Shown piece by piece: positions 30,748 to 39,767 of a stretch of 64,000 nt of DNA. The stretch comes from Mesorhizobium sp. GTDB lineage: Bacteria > Pseudomonadota > Alphaproteobacteria > Rhizobiales > Rhizobiaceae. The first letter of the stretch is position 1, and the number at the start of each line of letters is the position of its first letter. Below the pieces are notes generated by a model. That model was not told the origin of the DNA. It saw nothing but the letters and a program-made list of their open reading frames with translations, and searched no databases. The translations under genes were made by a program, and so were the position numbers. Location: contig SAQR01000002.1 in the NCBI GenBank assembly GCA_004020365.1, positions 1 to 64,000 of the forward strand, read 5' to 3'.

Positions 30748-31762
30748 AATGTCACCGATTCGTGCCGTGCTGATCCTATCGGTGTCGGCAGCGGTCGTTT
30801 CCGCTTGTGCATCGAAGAAGGTGCCGCCGCCTGAGATTTCCTATGACGCTGCTGACTTCAAACCGGCCGCGATCGAGAAGGCGCCGGAGAGGCCGATTAG
30901 AATTGTCGAGGTGCCAAAACCACTGCCGCTGCCTGGCCAATTGCAGCCCGAGTCCGGCAAGGCCGAGGACAAGCGCCCCCCGGAAGAACGCGTCGCTGAT
31001 GCCAACAAAGCCGCGACCCAGCAACCCACCAAGTACGGGTATGTTAATGCCGTGCAAGTCTACCCCTTCACCGATGGCGCGCTTTATCAGCTCTATGCCG
31101 CGCCGGAGCGCGTGACCGACATCGCTCTGCAGCCGGGCGAGAAACTAACCGCCGTGTCGGCTGGCGACACCGTGCGCTGGGTCATAGGCGATACCGCAAG
31201 CGGCACCGGTGACAATCAGCGCACCCATGTTCTGGTGAAACCCTTCGCGCCGGGTCTTGCCACCAATGTCGTCATTACGACGGACCGGCGGACCTATCAT
31301 TTGCAGCTTCAAAGCACCGAGAAGACAGCAATGGCGGCAATCTCCTGGACCTACAGCCAAGACCAGATCATCGCGCTTCGCCAGCGCAATGCTCAAGCCG
31401 AGGCAGTTACACCGGTCGCGTCGAATATCGCGCTCGAAAACCTTCGCTTTCGCTACTCGATCAGTGGCGACACACCGCCCTGGAGACCGACGCGAGCCTT
31501 CGACGACGGCAGCAAGGTCTATATTGAGTTCCCTCGTCGCATAGATCAGGGCGAGGCGCCACCACTCTTCATCGTCGGCGCAGATGGGAGCAGCGAGCTC
31601 GTCAACTATCGCGTGCGCGGCAACTATTACATCGTCGATCGGCTCTTCGCCGCGGCCGAACTTCGCCTCGGCACCAAGCAGCAGCAGGTGATCCGCATCA
31701 GCAGGATTGACGACAGGCAACCGCTACGGCGGATCTCGCTCTTTTCGCGTTCCAGCCGGTGA
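30737..31762 (+). CDS. trbG: TrbG, VirB9-like outer-membrane complex protein
   Basis: Component of the core channel (341 aa). The ATG at 30737 gives a lipoprotein-type signal ending VSACASKK. A proline-rich linker follows, then the VirB9 domain (VQVYPFTDGALYQLYAAPERVTDI...LQPGEKLTAVSAGDTVRW) and the C-terminal YRVRGNYYIVDRLFAAAELRLG. The frame opens 21 codons earlier, but the signal peptide supports the chosen start. Confidence 0.95.
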   Translation: MKDKMSPIRAVLILSVSAAVVSACASKKVPPPEISYDAADFKPAAIEKAPERPIRIVEVPKPLPLPGQLQPESGKAEDKRPPEERVADANKAATQQPTKYGYVNAVQVYPFTDGALYQLYAAPERVTDIALQPGEKLTAVSAGDTVRWVIGDTASGTGDNQRTHVLVKPFAPGLATNVVITTDRRTYHLQLQSTEKTAMAAISWTYSQDQIIALRQRNAQAEAVTPVASNIALENLRFRYSISGDTPPWRPTRAFDDGSKVYIEFPRRIDQGEAPPLFIVGADGSSELVNYRVRGNYYIVDRLFAAAELRLGTKQQQVIRISRIDDRQPLRRISLFSRSSR

Positions 31763-31773
31763 GGTGAGGGCTC

Positions 31774-32988
31774 ATGATCGAAAATTCCCGCTCTGGCATC
31801 CCGCCGAAACTGGATCCCGAGGAACTGCAGCTTCGGGCCTCTCCCCGCCGCGTGGTGCGGTTCAGGCGCGGTGTGATCATCGCGATCGCAGCGCTCGGAT
31901 CCGGCGCTGTGTTCGGCGTTGCCATGATGGCGCTCCAGGGGCCGGCCCTTCGCATCAGGGATCAGGCGGAAGATCTCTACAGCACTGAGCGCAAACCAAC
32001 CGTCGAGGGACTCGATACGCTTCCCCATGACTATTCCGGCATGAAGCCGAAGCCTCCCGTCCTTGGGCCACCTTTGCCGGGCGACCTCGGTCGCCCCATC
32101 CTCGAGCGGCAGCGCCAGCTCGGCATCGTGCCGGGCCAAGACATCTCGGCCGAGGAGCAGCGTCTAGCGCAGCAGGCGATCGAAGCGCGTGAATCGCAGG
32201 TGCTTTTCCGCGTCGAAAATCGAGCTCAACAGACAGATGTCGGTGAGAGCGTGCAAACTGCTCAGCATCCATTTGAGGCACTTCCCCAATCCGAAGCAGC
32301 ACGCGCGTCAGCCTCGGTGGCGCCGGCGGAAGGCGACCAGAACAATCAGCAGCGAAAGCTTGATTTCCTCAGCCAGCGGAGCACTGGCGGGATCTACAAT
32401 CCGCATGCGCTGCAGACGCCGATCTCGCCGTATCAACTGATGGCTGGCAGCGTGATTGCCGCCAGCCTGATCACCGGCATCAATTCCGATTTGCCGGGCC
32501 TTGTCGTCGCGCAAGTCACCGAGAATGTGCACGACACGGTCACGGGCAACATATTGCTGATTCCGCAGGGCTCACGTCTTATCGGCGTCTACGACAGCGT
32601 CGTCGCGTTCGGGCAAAAGCGAGCGCTGCTGGTCTGGCAGCGCATTCTGCTGCCCGACGGCTCGTCGGTCGAAATCGACAATCTGCCCGCGAGCGACACC
32701 GCCGGCTACGCAGGGCTGGAAGACAAAGTCGATTTCCACACCTGGCAGCTGATCAAGGGGGTGGCGCTTGCCACATTGCTCGGTGTCGGCACGGAATTCA
32801 GCCTCGGCGAAAACGAGAGCGATCTGGTCAAGGCGATCCGGGAATCAGCCCAGCAGAACGCCAGTCGAGCCGGCCAGCGCATCACCGAAAAAAACCTCAA
32901 TATCCAGCCCACCATCATCGTCCGCCCAGGTTGGCCACTGCGCGTCATCGTGCACAAGGACATCGTGCTGCGGCCATACGCGAGTTGA
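31774..32988 (+). CDS. trbI: TrbI, VirB10-like core complex protein
   Basis: Spans the envelope and links the inner-membrane ATPases to the outer-membrane ring. It has 404 residues: a cytoplasmic start, a membrane helix at ~35-55, a Pro-rich stretch (KPKPPVLGPPLPGDLGRP), and a C-terminal VirB10 domain with SVIAASLITGINSDLPGLVVAQV and LLIPQGSRLIGVYDSVVAFGQKR. Starts 11 nt after trbG. Confidence 0.96.
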   Translation: MIENSRSGIPPKLDPEELQLRASPRRVVRFRRGVIIAIAALGSGAVFGVAMMALQGPALRIRDQAEDLYSTERKPTVEGLDTLPHDYSGMKPKPPVLGPPLPGDLGRPILERQRQLGIVPGQDISAEEQRLAQQAIEARESQVLFRVENRAQQTDVGESVQTAQHPFEALPQSEAARASASVAPAEGDQNNQQRKLDFLSQRSTGGIYNPHALQTPISPYQLMAGSVIAASLITGINSDLPGLVVAQVTENVHDTVTGNILLIPQGSRLIGVYDSVVAFGQKRALLVWQRILLPDGSSVEIDNLPASDTAGYAGLEDKVDFHTWQLIKGVALATLLGVGTEFSLGENESDLVKAIRESAQQNASRAGQRITEKNLNIQPTIIVRPGWPLRVIVHKDIVLRPYAS

Positions 32989-33000
32989 GCAGGAGTTACC

Positions 33001-33243
33001 ATGGCTGACCTGAAACTTGGAAAGCTTCCAGACCGAACAGCTTCGAAGATCACCATTACCGTCAGCGCGGAGCTGGGCCAAACACTCAAGGAGTATGCTG
33101 CACTTTACCGTCAGACCTATCGTCAGTCTGAAACCGTGGCAGAACTCATCCCTTTCATGCTGGCGGCGTTTCTGGAAGGCGACCGAGCCTTTGCCAAGGC
33201 CCGAAAAGAAGGTCTGCCGACGGAGCTTGCCGAAAAATCGTGA
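33001..33243 (+). CDS. DUF2274 family protein at the end of the trb operon
   Basis: An 80-residue protein (MADLKLGKLPDRTASKITITVSAELGQTLKEYAALYRQTYRQ) matching the DUF2274 family, which is regularly found right after trbI. The pattern, a short strand then two helices, suggests a ribbon-helix-helix DNA-binding protein; its function is not established. A GGAG site lies upstream, 12 nt after trbI. Confidence 0.85.
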   Translation: MADLKLGKLPDRTASKITITVSAELGQTLKEYAALYRQTYRQSETVAELIPFMLAAFLEGDRAFAKARKEGLPTELAEKS

Positions 33244-33479
33244 CTCCTCCGCTAGAGGCAGCTGGAACATTGCCTAGCTGTCGCGGCCTACCTGCTCCTC
33301 GCGAAGCATAGGATCAAACACCTTGGAATGCAGGTATGCGTAAGAGAGGATGTGGAAGGAAATACCGCGCAACAGCCTAAGTTTGCATTTTCGATTGGAT
33401 GCGGTAGTCGCCTATGAGCGGTCAAAATGAAACGCAGCTGGTTCGCGATCGACCAAACGGCGAGCGCACTGTGCTTTGC

Positions 33480-34829
33480 TCAGACCGCCACCGAGTGCCT
33501 CGCCGTTCCCCCTTTGAAATATGTATCGAACTTGGCCGCGATGGTTCGAACGAAGGGGCGACTTTCAGCCCGTACGACGAAACTGTCGCCATCGAATTCA
33601 AGCGCTCGGGCAGGATCGTGGAGGGCGATGGACCTCGAGCGATGAAGGAGCTTCTCGCCGGCTTTGCCGAACCGCTCCACCAGATCGACTGCCGAGAAGG
33701 CAAAATCACACATCAGCCGCTCGATTATCCAGCCACGGACGCGATCGTCGTCGGAAAGGGCAACGCCCCGGACGGCAGCCAACCCGCCATCCGCAACCAT
33801 GCGCCCGTACCCGGCAGTCGAAGCCATGTTCTGCACGTAGCCTTGGCGAAAACGACCGATGGACGAAGGGCCAAGTCCGATCAGTGTCGGGCAGCGATCC
33901 TCGGTGTAGCCCTGAAAATTGCGATGCAAAACCCCTGCGCGGGCCGCTATGGCCAGCGCATCGTCGGGCTTCGCGAAATGATCGAGTCCTATTGCCTCAT
34001 ATCCCTTGGCGACAATTGCCCGCGCCGCGAGTTGAGATTGGGCGAAACGCTCGGTGGGACTCGGCAGCCATGCCTCGTCGATCATCGTCTGATGCTTCTT
34101 GAACCAGGGCACATGTGCGTAGCCGAACAGAGCCATCCGGTCTGGTTCCAAGGTCAGTGCCTGCGCCACCGTGGAACAGATCGTCTCGCGTGTCTGATTC
34201 GGGAGCCCGTAGAGCAGGTCCACATTGACCGATTCAACGCCCCGCGAACGAACCCCGTCGACGACTGCCTTGGTCTGCAAAAAACTTTGCTCACGATTAA
34301 TTGCTTTTTGCACTTGCGGATCGAAATCCTGCACGCCGAGGCTCGCCCGCGTTACGCCGATTTGAGCAAGCGCATCAAGGCGCGCCTTGTCCATGTCGTT
34401 GGTTCCGATTTCGATGCTGACCGTAGCATCCGGGAGAAGGTCGAAGCTGTCCCGCAAGGCCGCTCCAAGAGCAACCATGTCATCGGGCCTCAGCATCGTT
34501 GGCGAACCGCCACCGAAGTGGATTGCACGGACATGTGCCTTGCCGCTCACCAGACCGGCAATCGTGACGATTTCGGCATTCAGCGAGCGCAGATAAGCGG
34601 CCACCGGCTCATATTGGTGCGTCTGCTTGGTGTGGCAGGCGCAGAACCAGCAGAGCTTGTCGCAGTAAGGAATGTGCAAATACAGCGAGATTTCGTCGCC
34701 ACTTTCCAGCGCCTCCAACCAGCCACGGTAAATGGCAGCATCGACCCCGGAATGGAAATGCGGCGCCGTCGGATAGCTTGTGTAGCGTGGGACGTTCTCG
34801 CTGAGTTTGACAGCTATTTCCGATTGCAT
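33480..34829 (-). CDS. hemN: Oxygen-independent coproporphyrinogen III oxidase
   Basis: Radical-SAM enzyme that makes protoporphyrinogen IX for haem when oxygen is low. Cluster motif at residues ~50-60: HIPYCDKLCWFCACHT (Cys-x3-Cys-x2-Cys), then IHFGGGSPTMLRPDD and SVNVDLLYGLPNQT. It has 449 residues, normal. The ATG at 34829 (MQSEIAVKLSENVPRYTSYPTAPHF) is the family start; the frame opens 13 codons earlier. It diverges from fnrN with an anaerobox between them. Haem is needed for the cbb3 oxidase encoded nearby. Confidence 0.95.
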   Translation of the reverse strand: MQSEIAVKLSENVPRYTSYPTAPHFHSGVDAAIYRGWLEALESGDEISLYLHIPYCDKLCWFCACHTKQTHQYEPVAAYLRSLNAEIVTIAGLVSGKAHVRAIHFGGGSPTMLRPDDMVALGAALRDSFDLLPDATVSIEIGTNDMDKARLDALAQIGVTRASLGVQDFDPQVQKAINREQSFLQTKAVVDGVRSRGVESVNVDLLYGLPNQTRETICSTVAQALTLEPDRMALFGYAHVPWFKKHQTMIDEAWLPSPTERFAQSQLAARAIVAKGYEAIGLDHFAKPDDALAIAARAGVLHRNFQGYTEDRCPTLIGLGPSSIGRFRQGYVQNMASTAGYGRMVADGGLAAVRGVALSDDDRVRGWIIERLMCDFAFSAVDLVERFGKAGEKLLHRSRSIALHDPARALEFDGDSFVVRAESRPFVRTIAAKFDTYFKGGTARHSVAV

Positions 34830-34882
34830 CTCGCGTTCACCGTGTTGCCCGCCGAACACTGCACGCATCGCTGAAGCAGACC

Positions 34883-34896
34883 CTGATCTCGATCAG
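34883..34896. promoter_or_regulatory. FNR/FixK-type anaerobox between hemN and fnrN
   Basis: CTGATCTCGATCAG is a perfect palindrome and a one-base-per-arm variant of the consensus TTGAT-N4-ATCAA. It lies 54 nt from the hemN start and 84 nt from the fnrN start, so it can serve both divergent genes. FnrN autoregulation through such boxes is known in rhizobia. Confidence 0.8.
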
Positions 34897-34980
34897 CCGC
34901 GCGCATGGACAAACCGCCGCAGGACTTCTCTACCCTGGATGGGTATCCTGCCGGCAGTTAGGATCGGGTAAAGGGAACGC

Positions 34981-35724
34981 ATGACCTTTCGGCAAGACAT
35001 TCATACTTCCGGCATTCCTGTTCTTTGCCTCCCTTGCGAGGCACGGCGTCGCGGTGTCTGCGGTGCGCTCGATCCAGACAATTTGGTTGGGCTCGCCAAG
35101 ACTTGCTCGCGTCGCCGGATCGAGTCAGGAATGGAGTTGACCGGCGAGGCACAGAACGTCGACAGCTACTCGAACGTGCTTTCAGGCGTGGTAAAGCTAT
35201 CAAAGAGCCTGTCGGATGGGCGCCAGCAGATCGTCGGTCTCCAGTTTGCACCGGATTTTCTGGGACGTCCTTTCAAGGTGGAAAGCTCGATCAATGCGGA
35301 AGCGGCAACAGCAGTCACGCTGTGCTCGTTTCCGCGAGCGGCCGTCGAACGGATTATGAAGGCGTCACGGGAATTCGAGCATCGCCTGCTCAAACAGACG
35401 CTGAATGAACTCGATGAGGCGCGCGAGTGGATGGTGACGCTGGGGCGCAAGACAGCTCCGGAAAAGGTGGCGAGTTTTCTCCTCATGATGGCCCGGAATA
35501 TCGATTCCAGTCTCGACGCGGCTTCCAGGTCAGCGTCCTTCGATCTGCCGCTGACGCGTGCCGAAATCTCTGATTTCCTTGGAATTACCAACGAAACCGT
35601 GAGCCGCCAACTGACGCGATTGCGGGCTGACGGGGTGATTCGGATTGAGAACGCACGCCATGTGACGGTGGACAGCATAAGCCGTCTGGAGAAGCGCTGT
35701 GGCGGCGGACGCGAGCGGCCCTAA
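34981..35724 (+). CDS. fnrN: FnrN-type oxygen-responsive regulator (Crp/Fnr family)
   Basis: Transcription factor sensing oxygen with a 4Fe-4S cluster. Residues ~13-28 hold a cysteine cluster (VLCLPCEARRRGVCG) and a further Cys follows in VTLCSFPR, the FnrN/Fnr pattern rather than the cysteine-poor FixK pattern. The cNMP-binding-type beta-roll is at ~45-130 and the Crp-type helix-turn-helix at ~190-215 (RAEISDFLGITNETVSRQLTRLRADG). It has 247 residues. Targets likely include hemN, fixN and the CHAT-like gene at 44623, all preceded by anaeroboxes in this window. Confidence 0.93.
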   Translation: MTFRQDIHTSGIPVLCLPCEARRRGVCGALDPDNLVGLAKTCSRRRIESGMELTGEAQNVDSYSNVLSGVVKLSKSLSDGRQQIVGLQFAPDFLGRPFKVESSINAEAATAVTLCSFPRAAVERIMKASREFEHRLLKQTLNELDEAREWMVTLGRKTAPEKVASFLLMMARNIDSSLDAASRSASFDLPLTRAEISDFLGITNETVSRQLTRLRADGVIRIENARHVTVDSISRLEKRCGGGRERP

Positions 35725-36134
35725 GCGGCGAGGCCCATGTCGCATGGCTCCGGGGCGGGCCGTGCTTGCCTTCTAATGCGATGTCGCCGCGCCTTCGAAG
35801 AAGCGGCGTCACGGTCGAGACAGACAGCTTTCGGGCTTTGATAGGGACGATGACCAATCGCCAGGTGTGTTTCGGCACATACCGGCGAAGCACGGTCCTT
35901 AAGCTGCCACGGCTCGGCCGAACGATCGCGTTCGTTTCCAATGGGATCCGAACAACGTTTGGCAGGGCATCGGCAATAGCATCCAACGCGTCGCAGAGCC
36001 TCAGCTTTCGCCTCAATCGATCGCGTCTGCGCCCGCCCAACCCAGGGAACGCCTTCCATGAGGGGGTGAGCCCGCGCTGCGTTCCTCGTTCATTCGCCAC
36101 CTGCTGATTGCGCCGCCGACACAAAATCGTGCGG
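35725..36134. other. About 410 nt between fnrN and the fixN promoter, no confident gene
   Basis: Frames on the minus strand remain open through most of this stretch, but their sequence (Arg-rich, no hydrophobic core pattern) matches no family I recognise. It could be a decayed gene. No promoter apart from the fixN anaerobox at its right end is evident. Confidence 0.45.
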
Positions 36135-36135
36135 C

Positions 36136-36149
36136 CTGACATAGATCAG
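36136..36149 (+). promoter_or_regulatory. Anaerobox of the fixNOQP promoter
   Basis: CTGACATAGATCAG resembles TTGAT-N4-ATCAA with one mismatch in each arm plus a C in the left arm. Its centre is 81 nt upstream of the fixN start. A -10-like CAATTA lies around 36171-36176, which puts a start site about 41 nt from the box centre, the usual spacing for FNR/FixK activation. Confidence 0.75.
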
Positions 36150-36223
36150 GGCGAGGGGGCGGCGGCTGCGCAATTAGTGCGCTGCGGATTTGGCATCCAC
36201 CAGATTCGAGATCGGGATCTGCA

Positions 36224-37843
36224 ATGAAATTCGGCACAGAGATCGTCCTTCTAAGCGTGTTCGCTTTTGCGGCCCTGGTGGCCGCCGGCTTCGGCGTGGA
36301 TGAACCTTTCCGCCGACATATGTGGGTGTTGTTCTTCGCAGTGGCTGGTTTCACTGCGATCCTGTTGCGCAACACGGAGTTCAAGCCAGCAGCTCCGATT
36401 GACCCATCCGCTTACATGGATGGTCCGATCCGCTACGGCGCGATCGCCACCGTGTTCTGGGGTGTCGTCGGGATGCTGGTCGGCGTGGTGATCGCGCTTC
36501 AGCTCGCCTATCCCGATCTCAACATCCAGCCCTGGTTCAATTTCGGCCGTTTGCGGCCGCTGCATACATCCGGTGTCGTCTTCGCCTTCGGTGGCAACGC
36601 GCTGCTTTGCACGTCTCTGTATGTCGTGCAGCGCACCTGCCGCGCCCGCCTCTTCGGCGGTGATCTCGCCTGGTTCGTCTTCTGGGGCTACCAGCTGTTC
36701 ATCGTCATGGCCGCGACCGGCTATCTGCTCGGCATCACCGAGGGCCGCGAGTACGCCGAACCCGAATGGTATGTGGATGTCTGGCTGACCATCGTCTGGG
36801 TCGCCTACCTCATTCTGTTCCTTGGCACGATCCTGAAGCGCAAGGAACCGCATATCTACGTCGCCAACTGGTTCTACCTGTCGTTCATCGTGACCATCGC
36901 GATGCTGCATGTGGTCAACAACCTGTCGATGCCAGTCTCGTTCCTGGGCTCCAAGAGCTACTCCGCCTTTTCCGGGGTCCAGGACGCGCTGACCCAATGG
37001 TGGTACGGCCACAACGCGGTCGGCTTCTTTCTCACCGCCGGCTTCCTTGGCATGATGTATTATTTCGTGCCCAAGCAGGCGAACCGGCCAGTCTATTCGT
37101 ACCGGCTGTCGATCGTCCATTTCTGGGCGATCATCTTTCTCTACATCTGGGCTGGCCCGCATCACCTGCACTACACCGCCTTGCCAGATTGGGCGCAGAC
37201 GCTCGGCATGGCGTTCTCGATCATGCTGTGGATGCCGTCCTGGGGCGGCATGATCAACGGCCTGATGACGCTGTCCGGCGCCTGGGACAAGCTGCGCACC
37301 GATCCGATCATCCGCATGATGGTGATGGCCGTCGCCTTCTATGGCATGTCGACCTTCGAAGGCCCGATCATGGCGATCAGGGCGGTCAATTCGCTGTCGC
37401 ATTATACCGACTGGACCATCGGCCACGTCCATTCGGGCGCGCTCGGCTGGGTTGGCATGATCTCGTTCGGCGCAATCTACTACATGGTGCCGAAGCTCTG
37501 GAACCGTCACCGGCTCTACTCGCTGCGGCTCGTCACCTGGCACTTCTGGCTGGCGACACTCGGGATCGTCGTCTACGCCTCGGTCATGTGGGTGTCAGGC
37601 ATCATGCAGGGCCTGATGTGGCGTGAATACGACCAGCAGGGCTTCCTGGTCTATTCCTTCGCCGAAACCGTCGCTGCCATGCACCCATACTACGTCATGC
37701 GCGCCATCGGTGGGGCCATGTACCTCTCCGGCGCCCTGATCATGGCCTGGAACATCACCATGACCATCCTCGGCCACCAGCGCGAGGAGGAGCCGATGCC
37801 GAGCCCCGTCGCCATCCGACCTGCGCGATCAGGAGCCAGGTAA
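36224..37843 (+). CDS. fixN: cbb3 cytochrome oxidase subunit I
   Basis: Catalytic haem-copper subunit of the high-affinity terminal oxidase used in nodules. It has 539 residues with about 14 membrane helices. Visible metal-ligand regions: [15 protein letters not shown] (low-spin haem His), [25 protein letters not shown] (CuB His), [15 protein letters not shown] (CuB His pair) and [14 protein letters not shown] (haem His pair). Starts 75 nt after the anaerobox and overlaps fixO by one base. Confidence 0.98.
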   Translation: MKFGTEIVLLSVFAFAALVAAGFGVDEPFRRHMWVLFFAVAGFTAILLRNTEFKPAAPIDPSAYMDGPIRYGAIATVFWGVVGMLVGVVIALQLAYPDLNIQPWFNFGRLRPLHTSGVVFAFGGNALLCTSLYVVQRTCRARLFGGDLAWFVFWGYQLFIVMAATGYLLGITEGREYAEPEWYVDVWLTIVWVAYLILFLGTILKRKEPHIYVANWFYLSFIVTIAMLHVVNNLSMPVSFLGSKSYSAFSGVQDALTQWWYGHNAVGFFLTAGFLGMMYYFVPKQANRPVYSYRLSIVHFWAIIFLYIWAGPHHLHYTALPDWAQTLGMAFSIMLWMPSWGGMINGLMTLSGAWDKLRTDPIIRMMVMAVAFYGMSTFEGPIMAIRAVNSLSHYTDWTIGHVHSGALGWVGMISFGAIYYMVPKLWNRHRLYSLRLVTWHFWLATLGIVVYASVMWVSGIMQGLMWREYDQQGFLVYSFAETVAAMHPYYVMRAIGGAMYLSGALIMAWNITMTILGHQREEEPMPSPVAIRPARSGAR

Positions 37844-38574
37844 TGGGCTTGATGGACAAACACGCAATCATCGAGAAGAACGCCACGCTTCTTCTCGTTG
37901 GCTCGCTGCTCGTGGTGACGGTCGGCGGTATCGTCGAGATAGCGCCTCTCTTCTATCTCGACAATACGATCGAGAAGGTGGAAGGCATGCGCCCCTATTC
38001 GCCGCTCGAACTTGTCGGGCGCAACATCTATATGCGCGAGGGCTGCTTTCTCTGCCATAGCCAGATGATCAGGCCGTTCCGCGACGAAGTTGAGCGCTAT
38101 GGCCACTACAGCCTGGCTGCCGAGTCCATGTACGATCACCCCTTCCAGTGGGGATCGAAGCGCACCGGGCCGGATCTCGCCAGAGTTGGCGACCGCTACT
38201 CGAATGCATGGCATGTCGCGCATCTTACCGACCCGCGCTCGGTGGTGTCGGAATCGATCATGCCGAGCTATGGGTTCCTGAAAGACACGCCGATCGACGT
38301 GAAGGATTTCTCGACGCATCTGGTCGCCAACAGGCGTGTAGCCGTCCCTTACACCGATGACATGATCGCGCACGCCAATGCGGATCTGGCGGCGCAGGCC
38401 GATCCCAATGCCGACACATCAGGCCTTGAGGCGCGTTACCCCAAAGTCAAGATCGGCGACTTCGACGGCAACCCGCAACAGGTCACCGAAATGGATGCCC
38501 TGCTCGCCTACCTGCAGATGCTTGGCACACTGGTCGACTTCAAAAATTACGACGAAGCCGCCGGCTACCGCTGA
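37843..38574 (+). CDS. fixO: cbb3 oxidase subunit II, mono-haem cytochrome c
   Basis: Membrane-anchored cytochrome c that passes electrons to FixN. It has 243 residues: N-terminal anchor at ~15-40, haem c motif [12 protein letters not shown] near residue 66, and distal Met in SIMPSYGFL. The ATG shares the A of the fixN stop. Confidence 0.97.
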   Translation: MGLMDKHAIIEKNATLLLVGSLLVVTVGGIVEIAPLFYLDNTIEKVEGMRPYSPLELVGRNIYMREGCFLCHSQMIRPFRDEVERYGHYSLAAESMYDHPFQWGSKRTGPDLARVGDRYSNAWHVAHLTDPRSVVSESIMPSYGFLKDTPIDVKDFSTHLVANRRVAVPYTDDMIAHANADLAAQADPNADTSGLEARYPKVKIGDFDGNPQQVTEMDALLAYLQMLGTLVDFKNYDEAAGYR

Positions 38575-38585
38575 GGAGAACGCTG

Positions 38586-38735
38586 ATGACCTACAATTTG
38601 ATGCGGGCGTTTGCCGACAGCTGGGGCCTGGTTGCGATGGCGCTGTTCTTCGTCGGGTGCATCGCCTTTGCCCTACGCCCCGGCAGCCGAAGGCTGGCCG
38701 ACGAAGCTGCCCGCATTCCGCTCGAGGACGAGTGA
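38586..38735 (+). CDS. fixQ: cbb3 oxidase small subunit
   Basis: A 49-residue single-span membrane protein (MTYNLMRAFADSWGLVAMAL, then FFVGCIAFALRPGSRR) that stabilises the FixN/FixO/FixP complex. It sits between fixO (11 nt gap) and fixP (2 nt gap), preceded by GAGGAG. Confidence 0.95.
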   Translation: MTYNLMRAFADSWGLVAMALFFVGCIAFALRPGSRRLADEAARIPLEDE

Positions 38736-38737
38736 TC

Positions 38738-39601
38738 ATGAGCGACGAGCACATCGATGAGGTCTCCGGCGTCTCAACCACCGGCCATGAATGGGACGGC
38801 ATCAGGGAGCTCAACAATCCTCTGCCGCGATGGTGGGTGATTACCTTCTACGTCACCATAGCGTGGGCGCTCGTCTATACGACCGCATACCCGGCATGGC
38901 CGATGCTGACCTCGGCAACCAAGGGCATGCTCGGCTATTCAAGCCGTAAGGACGTCAAGAACGACCTTGCCGCGGCCGAGGCCGCCAAGGGCAAGTATGT
39001 TGCAGCCATCCAGGCAAAGAGCGTCTCGGAGATCTTGACCGACGATGCCTTGCGCGAATTCGCGGTCGCTGCCGGGGCTGCCGCGTTCAAGGTCAACTGT
39101 ACGCAATGCCACGGCTCCGGCGCTCAGGGATCGAAGGGCTTTCCCAACCTGAATGACGATGACTGGCTCTGGGGCGGCAGCCCCGACCAGATCAAGCAGA
39201 CGATCACGCACGGCCTCCGCTTTGCTTCCGATCCGGACACGCGACTGTCAGAAATGCCGGCCTTCGGCGACATCATCACCGCCGACCAGATCGCACAAGT
39301 CAGCGCCTACGTGGCCAGCCTTTCCGGCAAGGTCCGCGATGCAAGTCTGATCCAACCCGGCGCCAAGGTCTTTGCCGAGAACTGCGTCGCTTGTCACGGC
39401 GACAATGCAAAAGGCAACAGGGAATTCGGCGCCCCCGACCTGACTGACGCGATCTGGCTTTACGGGTCCGGCGAGACGGCCATCGCCGCCCAGGTTCGTG
39501 CGCCAAAGCAGGGCGTCATGCCGGCCTGGGTTGGCCGTCTCGGCGAGATCAAGGTCAAGGAACTTGCAGTTTATGTCCATTCGCTTGGCGGCGGAGAATA
39601 G
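38738..39601 (+). CDS. fixP: cbb3 oxidase subunit III, di-haem cytochrome c
   Basis: Electron-entry subunit with 287 residues: N-terminal helix at ~30-55 (PRWWVITFYVTIAWALVYTTAYP), then two cytochrome c domains with haem motifs CTQCHG (residue ~122) and CVACHG (~216). Chosen ATG 38738 begins MSDEHIDEVSGVSTTGHEWDGI, the family start. It is followed by a strong hairpin before fixG. Confidence 0.97.
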   Translation: MSDEHIDEVSGVSTTGHEWDGIRELNNPLPRWWVITFYVTIAWALVYTTAYPAWPMLTSATKGMLGYSSRKDVKNDLAAAEAAKGKYVAAIQAKSVSEILTDDALREFAVAAGAAAFKVNCTQCHGSGAQGSKGFPNLNDDDWLWGGSPDQIKQTITHGLRFASDPDTRLSEMPAFGDIITADQIAQVSAYVASLSGKVRDASLIQPGAKVFAENCVACHGDNAKGNREFGAPDLTDAIWLYGSGETAIAAQVRAPKQGVMPAWVGRLGEIKVKELAVYVHSLGGGE

Positions 39602-39641
39602 GAATGGAAGCCCTATTCTTCGGTCACCCCTGCCAAGCGGA

Positions 39642-39667
39642 CGAGGCCCGGCGCGAGCCGGGCCTCG
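39642..39667 (+). terminator. Strong hairpin between fixP and fixG
   Basis: CGAGGCCCGG and CCGGGCCTCG form a perfect 10-bp stem with a 6-nt loop, 40 nt after the fixP stop. No T-run follows, so it may attenuate or protect the fixNOQP message rather than end transcription fully. Confidence 0.6.
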
Positions 39668-39767
39668 ACACCATTCCTAATGCGATCTGCACAACCCGGC
39701 AAGGCTGTCCTACCGCGAGGCTTTTCGACAGGTGCCCCTGACATTGGCTGGGAAAGTGGAGTTACAC

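Noticed and set aside
33414-34874. 486-codon plus-strand frame opposite hemN
   Set aside because: hemN on the minus strand has the radical-SAM motif and full length; the plus frame has none.
36251-37543. 430-codon minus-strand frame opposite fixN
   Set aside because: Antisense shadow, rich in Asp/His/Glu without hydrophobic pattern; fixN is unmistakable.
39732-39767. Earlier GTG start for fixG at 39732
   Set aside because: It lacks a ribosome-binding site, while GTG 39768 has GTGGAG at the right distance and begins nearer the family start.
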